DNA of 64,000 nucleotides from Nostoc linckia z4 (lineage in GTDB: Bacteria > Cyanobacteriota > Cyanobacteriia > Cyanobacteriales > Nostocaceae): positions 87,899 to 151,898 of the forward strand of contig NZ_LAHA01000014.1 in NCBI RefSeq assembly GCF_002608075.1. Reading direction: 5' to 3'. The translations under genes were made by a program, and so were the position numbers. The notes beneath the pieces are model-generated. The model had not been told where the DNA came from. It worked only from the letters and a program-made list of their open reading frames with translations, and did no database searches. How positions within the stretch are numbered: the stretch's first letter is position 1; each line of letters begins with the position of its first letter. This document shows positions 46,015 through 53,034 of this stretch, piece by piece.

Positions 46015-46800
46015 TTATCCGAACAAATCAGCACCAACACATAGCTGATTTGGTATAATCGGACGATTGAGCCAATGTCCATCTGATTGCAGAATGGTTG
46101 TTAAAAAGCTCGAACGCACATATTTATAGCGATGAGTAACGATATCTCCCGCCTCAACTTTGATGTATAAACCTTCCATCAAAGAACTTTGGTCAGTTTG
46201 TTTGAGGGAACGCCCAATATCAAGCCCCAGTTCTTGGCAAATTTGCTCAAAACGTTGCAAGTGTCCGGGAGTTTGATAGTGCGACTCACCCACCAATTCA
46301 ATCAGCTGTTTGTAAGATTGGAGTTCACCAGCAAACAATATGGGTACTGAAACCACAGGTAAGCCAGCAAGTAACTGCTGACGGTTTTTAGTGCTGAGAA
46401 ATACTTGATTGTCTAAATCCAGAACATCGTACTCTAGAAAGTAGTGCGGTAAAGCATCGTAAAACACCGTGTGCTTGGCATACAGCCATTCTCCAAACAG
46501 AATAAAACGACTTCCCAAAACTTCCCAAAATTTTGCTGCGTGGGTGTGCGCCCACTGTTTAAACAAATTAAAGTGTTTTTCTCGCGCCCCACCAGTTAAA
46601 TAGTGTCCCCGGCTTTGCAGTCGAATTTGCCCATCATCTGTAAAGCTAATAGCTGCATTTGCGCCGTCAACTTTTTCTTCAACTACTACATATTGATTTT
46701 TGATAGCACTAAAAGGAATGCTATTGAGGTCTTCATCCCCAGCTTGCAACCGCGACCCTTCAATGTGATGGGTACGCGGATATTTATAAATTTGTTCCAT
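46015..46800 (-). CDS. RNA ligase family protein
   Basis: A 261-residue nucleotidyltransferase. The adenylated lysine is Lys43 in EEKVDGANAA (motif I). Motif III-like FGEWLYAKHTVFYD (102-115) and FLEYDVLDLD follow, motif IV is EGLYIKVE (209-216) and motif V is RYKYVRS (224-230). This order fits ATP-dependent RNA ligases of the Rnl2-related groups; it lacks the extra domains of DNA ligases. It heads a two-gene minus-strand unit with HD-Pnk, so the two probably heal and seal RNA breaks. No archease or RtcB is nearby. Confidence 0.88.
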   Translation of the reverse strand: MEQIYKYPRTHHIEGSRLQAGDEDLNSIPFSAIKNQYVVVEEKVDGANAAISFTDDGQIRLQSRGHYLTGGAREKHFNLFKQWAHTHAAKFWEVLGSRFILFGEWLYAKHTVFYDALPHYFLEYDVLDLDNQVFLSTKNRQQLLAGLPVVSVPILFAGELQSYKQLIELVGESHYQTPGHLQRFEQICQELGLDIGRSLKQTDQSSLMEGLYIKVEAGDIVTHRYKYVRSSFLTTILQSDGHWLNRPIIPNQLCVGADLFG

Positions 46801-47192
46801 GATTTTATCTCGGTGATTGCAATCAAATAATTTCGTAGCGGATTTTCACGAATAAGTAGGTATCCTAGAAGCTGTTATCTCAGGATTGTTATTATTCGCC
46901 ATTGACTAAATTTGATTGACACCAGAGACTACATATACTTGTACCAGAATATTATTTCTATAATACATAGACTCCACAGTTTGAGGTAGCATTTCCGGAA
47001 ACAAGCATTTATGAAAAATTGTCAGTAAAAAGCATTCCTTCCCCGATGCGGTCAACTCTCAACAGTCAACCATCAACGTGAAATCCCACCTTGAGATGAT
47101 TTGAAATTTCCTGCTAATGGTCTTGAAGTAAGCCAAGGGTTATGCAAAACTTGAGATCCTTCGCTCCCAGCATACTCTTAAGGAATTGAGAC
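46801..47192. other. Divergent promoter region of the RNA ligase and purH
   Basis: About 390 bases between divergent genes. GTCAACC-type repeats occur near 47050-47080, and an AAGGA ribosome binding site precedes purH. No gene or RNA is seen. Confidence 0.5.
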
Positions 47193-48713
47193 ATGGCGCG
47201 TCTAGCACTGCTGAGTGTATCTAATAAAACTAACTTAATTGACCTAGCCCGTAGTTTGGTTGAAGAATTCGACTTTGATTTAATCAGCAGTGGGGGAACA
47301 GCCCAGGCACTCAAAGATGCTGGACTCCCAGTTACTAAGGTTGCTGATTATACAGGTTCGCCAGAAATTTTAGGGGGTCGAGTTAAAACGCTGCATCCCC
47401 GAATTCACGGCGGAATTTTGGCACGGCGGGATGTTCCCCAAGATATTACAGATTTAGAAAATAACCAAATTCGCCCGATTGATTTAGTAGTGGTAAATCT
47501 TTATCCTTTTGAGGAAACCATCGCTAAACCAGGGGTAACATTAGCTGAAGCTGTTGAACAGATTGATATCGGTGGCCCGGCAATGTTGCGGGCATCATCG
47601 AAAAACTTTGCCCATTTAACTGTATTATGCGACCCGGCACAATATAACGAGTATTTAGAGGAATTGCGGCAAAATAACGGCGAAGCATCATTAGAATTTC
47701 GCCAAAAGGCAGCTTTAAAAGGATTTTTACATACTGCTAGCTACGATCAAGCGATAGCATCTTATCTCGCAGGCACACAAAACTACAATCTTAGCGGCAC
47801 ACAATTACAATCTCTGCGTTACGGCGAAAACCCCCACCAACCAGCCGCTTGGTATCAAACTGGTGCGACGCCAACGGGATGGGCAGCCGCGACTAAACTC
47901 CAAGGCAAAGAACTCAGTTACAATAACTTAGTTGATTTGGAAGCTGCACGCCGAATTATTGCAGAATTTACTGATACCCCAGCAGCAACGATTATTAAAC
48001 ACACAAATCCCTGTGGTACGGCATTGGGAAACAGTATTTCAGAAGCCTATCAAAAAGCTTTCAATGCTGATTCCACCTCTGCCTTTGGTGGAATTGTGGC
48101 ACTCAACCACCCCATAGATGCGGCCACAGCCAGCGAGTTAACTAAAACATTTTTAGAATGCGTGGTTGCACCAGGTTGTGAAGCGGAAGCTCAAGAAATT
48201 TTAGGCAAGAAATCTAACGTGCGAGTTTTGATTTTACCAAATTTGAACACTGGGCCTAAAGAAACAGTAAAAGCGATCGCGGGTGGTTTTCTCGTCCAAA
48301 CTAGCGATGACATCATTGCTGATACCAGCCAATGGCAAGTGGTCACCGAACGCCAACCCACTAACGATGAATTAGCAGAGTTGCTGTTTGCTTGGAAGGT
48401 TTGCAAACATGTGAAATCTAATGCCATCGTTGTCACAAGCGATCGCACTACACTAGGAGTAGGTGCTGGTCAAATGAACCGCGTCGGCTCAGTGAAAATT
48501 GCCTTAGAACAAGCCGGTGAAAAAGCCAAAGGCGCAACTCTGGCTAGCGATGGATTTTTCCCCTTCGATGATTCCGTGAAAACAGCCGCCGCCGCCGGAA
48601 TTACAGCCATTGTTCAACCAGGCGGAAGTTTGCGCGATAAAGATTCCATCAAAGCCGCTAACGACTTGGGTTTACTCATGGTCTTAACTGGTGTACGTCA
48701 CTTTTTACACTAA
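47193..48713 (+). CDS. purH: Bifunctional AICAR transformylase/IMP cyclohydrolase
   Basis: A 506-residue enzyme for the last two steps of IMP synthesis. The N-terminal IMP cyclohydrolase domain (about 1-190) shows ALLSVSNKTNLIDLARSL, ISSGGTAQALKDAG and GRVKTLHPRIHGGILARR. The AICAR transformylase domain (about 195-506) shows LRYGENPHQPAAWY, AATIIKHTNPCGTALG, where the Lys-His pair is catalytic, and DSTSAFGGIVALN. It ends in GVRHFLH, as expected. AAGGA precedes the ATG. It stands alone, with a hairpin just after its stop. Confidence 0.97.
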   Translation: MARLALLSVSNKTNLIDLARSLVEEFDFDLISSGGTAQALKDAGLPVTKVADYTGSPEILGGRVKTLHPRIHGGILARRDVPQDITDLENNQIRPIDLVVVNLYPFEETIAKPGVTLAEAVEQIDIGGPAMLRASSKNFAHLTVLCDPAQYNEYLEELRQNNGEASLEFRQKAALKGFLHTASYDQAIASYLAGTQNYNLSGTQLQSLRYGENPHQPAAWYQTGATPTGWAAATKLQGKELSYNNLVDLEAARRIIAEFTDTPAATIIKHTNPCGTALGNSISEAYQKAFNADSTSAFGGIVALNHPIDAATASELTKTFLECVVAPGCEAEAQEILGKKSNVRVLILPNLNTGPKETVKAIAGGFLVQTSDDIIADTSQWQVVTERQPTNDELAELLFAWKVCKHVKSNAIVVTSDRTTLGVGAGQMNRVGSVKIALEQAGEKAKGATLASDGFFPFDDSVKTAAAAGITAIVQPGGSLRDKDSIKAANDLGLLMVLTGVRHFLH

Positions 48714-48727
48714 CTTCTTCACACTAA

Positions 48728-48756
48728 TTGAGTGCAGTTTTAAAACTGTCACTCAA
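48728..48756 (+). terminator. Hairpin after purH
   Basis: TTGAGTG-CAGTTTT pairs with AAAACTG-CACTCAA, with one bulged T, 15 bases after the purH stop. A degenerate version of part of this sequence recurs before the third small-RNA copy, so it may belong to the repeat unit. Confidence 0.55.
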
Positions 48757-48759
48757 AAT

Positions 48760-48787
48760 ACTTGCTCTTTCATGGAAGCAATGATAT
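48760..48787 (+). promoter_or_regulatory. Promoter of small RNA copy 1
   Basis: ACTTGC (48760-48765) and TGATAT (48782-48787) are spaced by 16 bases, exactly as in copies 2 and 3. The predicted start is the A at 48793. Confidence 0.6.
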
Positions 48788-48792
48788 GTTTT

Positions 48793-48868
48793 AGTTGTGT
48801 GTGAGGAGCAAGTTAAAAATAAAAAGCGTTTGGGGTGGAAACACGGCAACACTCCCAGACGCTTTTTA
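48793..48868 (+). ncRNA. Yfr2-like small RNA, copy 1
   Basis: A predicted 76-base RNA. It begins AGTTGTGTGTGAGGAGCAAG, has an A-rich linker, then a stem AGCGTTTGGG/CCCAGACGCT capped by a loop with GGAAACACGGCAACA and ends in a T-run. The loop fits the GGAAACA motif that I recall for the cyanobacterial Yfr2 family. The 5' part contains GUGUGAGGAG, complementary to the CUCCUCACAC core of Yfr1. The copy is nearly identical to the two that follow, while their promoters differ more. Confidence 0.72.
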
Positions 48869-48927
48869 ATTTGTATATAAAAAAATTCCACTTTGTTATA
48901 AAACTTTAATAAATTGTTATTCAACAT

Positions 48928-48955
48928 ACTTGCCTTTTCATAAAAGTGGTGATAT
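48928..48955 (+). promoter_or_regulatory. Promoter of small RNA copy 2
   Basis: ACTTGC (48928-48933) and TGATAT (48950-48955) with a 16-base spacer; predicted start at 48961. Confidence 0.6.
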
Positions 48956-48960
48956 TCTTT

Positions 48961-49036
48961 AGTTGTGTGTGAGGAGCAAGTTAAAAATAAAAAGCGTTTG
49001 GGGTGGAAACACGGCAACACTCCCAGGCGCTTTTTA
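48961..49036 (+). ncRNA. Yfr2-like small RNA, copy 2
   Basis: This 76-base copy has the same 5' segment and loop as copy 1. Its stem is AGCGTTTGGG/CCCAGGCGCT: the A-to-G change in the 3' arm turns a T-A pair into a T-G wobble, so pairing is kept. It ends in five T residues. Confidence 0.72.
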
Positions 49037-49090
49037 ATTTTTGTTTAGAAATTTAGATTGTGGTGCAGTTTTGAAAGTGTCACTTACTAC

Positions 49091-49118
49091 ACCTGCATTT
49101 TGATTGCACCAGTGATAT
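49091..49118 (+). promoter_or_regulatory. Promoter of small RNA copy 3
   Basis: ACCTGC (49091-49096) and TGATAT (49113-49118) with a 16-base spacer; predicted start at 49124. Confidence 0.6.
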
Positions 49119-49123
49119 CTTTT

Positions 49124-49199
49124 AGTTGTGTGTGAGGAGCAAGTTAAAAATAAAAAGCGTCTGGGGTGGAAACACGGCAACACTCCCGGACGCTTTTTT
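49124..49199 (+). ncRNA. Yfr2-like small RNA, copy 3
   Basis: The third 76-base copy has stem AGCGTCTGGG/CCCGGACGCT. Relative to copy 1, two positions have changed and every pair is still possible. It ends in six T residues. The next gene is transcribed toward it and stops 49 bases downstream. Confidence 0.72.
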
Positions 49200-49247
49200 A
49201 GTATAAAAATTGGCCTAAATACTTCATATTAAGGACTAAAGTCCTTA

Positions 49248-50681
49248 CTACAAACCTTTAATTATTTGCAATGTGGATAGTTGCTTTTCAAAGTAAGTGC
49301 GGTAGAGTTCGCAGCGCGGTACAATGCGATCGCCTTGGTAACGGATCAACCCCAAGCTTTCGAGTTTATGAGTATCAATGGGATTGAGAGAAATGTTTTC
49401 CTTTTTGGTCACTACTCTGGCGTATGCTTTGGCTAAATGAGGTTTTTCTTGAAGTATTGACCAGTGTCGCCATAAATGGTAGCGGTAAATGCCACCATTA
49501 GCCATGGCCTCTTCTATGAGATTTTCTAAGGTGATTGCTTGACAGCACAGATAATACAAACCAATTCTAACTAATGCTGGATGTCCCCCCACCAGCGACA
49601 TCAGTCGCCTAACCTCCCGATCGCTAGACCAATTTAACCCATGTCTTTGGGCTAAATATTTGACTTGCTCTTTAGTAAATTCATTTAGACGAATAGGCAG
49701 CCCTATATTTAATGGCGAGTGGTTAATATTTTGCCATACATAGACTTCAGTGGAATAAACCACCACTAGCCTCAATTTCTGCAAGTTGCTATCTTGTCGT
49801 GCAGCTTCATACCAAGAACGGAAACAAGCAAATAAATGCTGAGCAACTTCAGGATGTTCAAAAAAGCTATCAACGTCATTTAATACAAAAACTACAGGGT
49901 TTTCAACCTGCTGGAGCAAATACTTTTTGAGGTATAAAAGATAACTAAATTGACATCCGATTTCTTCATTCCAGTTATCATCTAACTTTGGGTCAATACC
50001 TAATTCTGTTGCAACTCGCCAGCAAAGACAACGCAAAAGCTTGTTTAAATCTGTCAGATAGCTGGTATCGATTTGGTTACAGTTCAAGTTCACTGTGTGA
50101 TAACCTTGCATCTGTGCAAAAGCCAACAACCGCAGCACTAAAGAGCTTTTACCCATCTCTCTCGGCGCTCGAATCCAAATCGCAGAGCTTGGTTGAGTGA
50201 CTTCTCGATAAACTAGCTCCTCAATGGGGGGGCGTTCGACGTAAAAAGGCGAATCTAGAGCTACAGGGCCATCTGGATACGACCAAAGATTTTCCAATTG
50301 TTCGGAGTCTTGATTCACAAATAACTCTGTGTATGAAGGCTGCGAAGAATTTACTTCTTCTGTATCCCCGCTCAACGAGAGACTTTGATGAGTTTGAGTA
50401 TTATTCGGTTCGCTCAAGATTGTATAGTCTGTGCTGCGTAATTGTAGATTAAAGGCACTAAAGCATAATTTTAGGGTTTTTTGATCTACGCCTGTATTCA
50501 AAGACCATAGTCGGCTGAGAGTTTTCGTAGAAACATTCATCCGCACCCGTAATTGTTCTAGAGTAAAGCGATCGCCTTTGTTTTGTTTCTTTTCTACAGC
50601 TAAAATCGCCCCTTGTAAGCGCTGCAATCCAGCAGGAGTTAGCACAAGTCCCCGCTTTCGCGTGCCCTTAAATTGTTTCAT
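49248..50681 (-). CDS. AAA-like ATPase with N-terminal helix-turn-helix
   Basis: A 477-residue protein. Residues about 10-95 look like a DNA-binding helix-turn-helix region (LTPAGLQRLQGAILAVEKKQ, then TLEQLRVRMNVSTKTLSRLW). The AAA-like part starts with ALDSPFYVERPPIEE (about 142-156), has the P-loop variant APREMGKSSLVLRL (about 174-187), and a Walker-B-like VVFVLNDVDSFF (about 254-265), in which the usual Asp-Glu is Asn-Asp. A winged-helix region ends the chain. The final codons and stop lie in a dispersed repeat (AAAGGTTTGTAGTAAGGAC) also found after the Trypco1 gene. It may be an NTP-dependent regulator; the target is unknown. Confidence 0.85.
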   Translation of the reverse strand: MKQFKGTRKRGLVLTPAGLQRLQGAILAVEKKQNKGDRFTLEQLRVRMNVSTKTLSRLWSLNTGVDQKTLKLCFSAFNLQLRSTDYTILSEPNNTQTHQSLSLSGDTEEVNSSQPSYTELFVNQDSEQLENLWSYPDGPVALDSPFYVERPPIEELVYREVTQPSSAIWIRAPREMGKSSLVLRLLAFAQMQGYHTVNLNCNQIDTSYLTDLNKLLRCLCWRVATELGIDPKLDDNWNEEIGCQFSYLLYLKKYLLQQVENPVVFVLNDVDSFFEHPEVAQHLFACFRSWYEAARQDSNLQKLRLVVVYSTEVYVWQNINHSPLNIGLPIRLNEFTKEQVKYLAQRHGLNWSSDREVRRLMSLVGGHPALVRIGLYYLCCQAITLENLIEEAMANGGIYRYHLWRHWSILQEKPHLAKAYARVVTKKENISLNPIDTHKLESLGLIRYQGDRIVPRCELYRTYFEKQLSTLQIIKGL

Positions 50682-51614
50682 ATCGCTATCTATGAATCTA
50701 CTTTTTTATTAACTGTCTTCGTATTTCTTTATTGTTCCATGTTTTAAAATGGTTATTCAACTGTTATTTGAATGTTATTAAATACTTAATCTTTAGTCAA
50801 AAAAATTACCTAGATTTTGACTAACATTGCTAAGTAAGTGAGTACAAAAAAACATAGCTATCAATTAGCTTTACAGTAATCTGCGATTCTTATACTACTT
50901 GTTTTTTACTTAAGCGGCCGGGTTATTTGGAAACATTAATCTGAAAATATCCCTTATCTAATGCCCAAAAATAAAGCTCAAAGGGTCTAGAATTTGAAAA
51001 AAATATTTTCTTTTTTCAAATAAAAATTAATATTGTACTGAAAATTATATGTAATATATTATCATTGTACGAGTACGAGTAACTCGGATATTAAGTGCTA
51101 ATTGTTTTTAATAGAGTATATTTTATTACTTTTGATTAAAATAATATACTTTATATAAATAATATTATTTATGCTTATCTTGCTAAGATATTATCTAAAT
51201 TTATTTAACTAACTTATTTGGTATTAATCTAAATTTTGAAATACAGATAAATCCAACAAAATTCAAAAAAGCGATGGCAGATTTGACTTTCTAACTACTT
51301 ACGTAGTAGTGTACTAAGTACCAAAATTTATGTTTTAAATGTAATAAGTATAGGGTAACAGTATTACTGTTACCCTAGCAATGTCTTGTATTCCATCGAA
51401 CTCAAAAACTGTAGATATAGGAATCCAATTTGATTTTTGAAAAAATCTAAGTATGTGTATGGTGTATTGTCGCCAAGCGGCGCATCAAAAGTCATGAATC
51501 ATACATTATGGCTGACGCCTAACCCTACGTGTATTTCTCCAAATCAAATATGAGTCCTATATGGCAGTTGGTACTAAGCTTGTTGCCTACTATGTAGCAG
51601 TTTTCAGATAGAAT
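50682..51614. other. Long AT-rich intergenic region with a palindrome
   Basis: About 930 bases without a gene that I can support. It includes the upstream region of the HTH-ATPase gene, a 27-base palindrome at 51351-51377, and a segment near 51470-51530 with GCCAAGCGGCGC and nearby dispersed-repeat character. Confidence 0.5.
51351..51377. promoter_or_regulatory. 27-base perfect palindrome
   Basis: TAGGGTAACAGTA and TACTGTTACCCTA are perfect complements around a single central T. It could be an operator for a dimeric regulator or a tight hairpin. It has no adjacent T-run and lies 240 bases after the end of the next minus-strand gene. Confidence 0.45.
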
Positions 51615-52010
51615 TTAGCGTTGAACTTGGTTGGAGAGATCTCTACCAGTCTGTGCTGCACTATCCCGGACATCGCGAGCAGTTTCTTTTGCACCCTCTA
51701 CATAACCAGAGCCAAATTGTTTAAAGGCTTCTCCTGATTGTTTTCCAATTCTTTGAAGCCGTTCGCCAGGAGAGCCTTCGGTTTCACGAGCTTCTCTATT
51801 CCACTGGCCTGTTGTTTTTGGTCTTTGAGCGTCATCTTGCTCTAGCTGTTGACGAACTCTCTGGCCTAAGTCTTGGTTACTGTACCCAGAAGTAATATTC
51901 GTCGTCAGCACTAGAAAACCAACTAAGACAACAGCTAAAAAACGTTTTACCTGAAGTCCTTGAAGCAAAGAACTGATATGAACAATGGCGTTAGAAATCA
52001 AATTTGTCAT
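51615..52010 (-). CDS. Small protein with N-terminal hydrophobic segment and amphipathic tail
   Basis: A 131-residue protein from the ATG at 52010 (MTNLISNAIVHISSLL); the frame extends 25 codons upstream. Residues about 22-42 (VKRFLAVVLVGFLVLTTNIT) are hydrophobic, a signal peptide or anchor. The rest is polar, with Gln, Arg, Glu and Gly, and two predicted amphipathic helices (KQSGEAFKQFGSGYVEGAKE and TARDVRDSAAQTGRDLSNQV) reminiscent of LEA- or apolipoprotein-like repeats. No named family was recognised. The role could be stress or envelope related, but that is a guess. Confidence 0.65.
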   Translation of the reverse strand: MTNLISNAIVHISSLLQGLQVKRFLAVVLVGFLVLTTNITSGYSNQDLGQRVRQQLEQDDAQRPKTTGQWNREARETEGSPGERLQRIGKQSGEAFKQFGSGYVEGAKETARDVRDSAAQTGRDLSNQVQR

Positions 52011-53034
52011 GAGAATTAAGTTGCTTTTTTCAGTACAGATAAAGACTAACGATAAAAAATCAATTATCCTTCTAACAAAAGGCATATCTCATTACTTCTG
52101 AAAAATCTCAGCTTTTTAAATCCTGGGGAAGAGGCGATTTTTGAAATTCAATGAAGGAAACAGAGAAGAGTAGAGAATTCAGCAAAAAATCTGATTTTGA
52201 AAAATCCTAGTTTTCCAAAAATTAAATCGACACAGCTATACCAATGCTATGGAAATAATATTTGAATTTTAAAAATATCTACCTGTTTGGTAAATGTAAA
52301 GTAGGCATTATACCTCTTGCAAAAAGCACTTTTGCAAGAGATGGAAAAAGTGGTGCATCTTTATTGGGGAAAGGGAAAACACAAAACCTTTCCCCCTTTC
52401 CCGACTTATGCAAGAAGTCTATTGATGACTGTTAACTGTTGAGTGTTGATTGTCAACTGTAGTCAAACAACAACTTGGGCAGTAAGATTTCACAAATCAT
52501 TTAGGATTACTAGAGTCTGATGATTTGAGGGAAATCATCAAACTCAATAACATTTTGAATTTTAGATCTCAACAAAAGATTTCTGTGTAAATTTGTAGAA
52601 AATACTCTGAAAGCTTGCTAAGTCAAGAATCTACCACAAAAGCAAGTTTGATGTTAGGACACAATAACCACCATAACCTAACAATGGGTGAAATTAGCAA
52701 TATTGTTGGGAAATACGCCGATTGATCGAGTTACACCACATTTATATAACTCATACTTTAAATTTCTTACTGTGGCAAATGTAGCAGCCAATACAATTTT
52801 AGTGCTACATTTGGCTTTAAATACAAGATATAGTTTAAAAAAACATGTGTCTTTAGATATAGAAATTATTTATCTTCAGACATAGATAACTCCTGTGTAA
52901 ATAATTTCTTCTCAAAACACATAATTACTGAAGAGTTACTAATAGTAATCAAAAGTCACATTACTTTTAGGCTATTTGCACATTTAGTCTACATTTTCTC
53001 AACACGATAACTGTTTCAGCCGGAAAGCCAAAGG
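52011..53034. other. Long intergenic region upstream of the metalloprotease
   Basis: About one kilobase. It contains a hairpin CTCTTGCAAAA/TTTTGCAAGAG at 52314-52340, GGGAAAGG and CCTTTCCCC inverted stretches at 52366-52402, and GTTAACTGTTGAGTGTTGA-type repeats near 52430-52460. A short open frame at 52688-52885 has no family likeness. The metalloprotease promoter should be in the last 150 bases. Confidence 0.5.

Noticed and set aside
48724..49020. A 98-residue minus-strand open frame over the small RNA repeats
   Set aside because: It is the translation of the repeated RNA genes on the opposite strand; the repeated peptide (CFHPKRFLFLTCSSHTTK) follows RNA conservation, and the frame has no ribosome binding site.
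52688..52885. A 65-residue plus-strand open frame before the metalloprotease
   Set aside because: It has no Shine-Dalgarno sequence, is AT-rich with no similarity that I recognise, and lies in a repeat-containing spacer.
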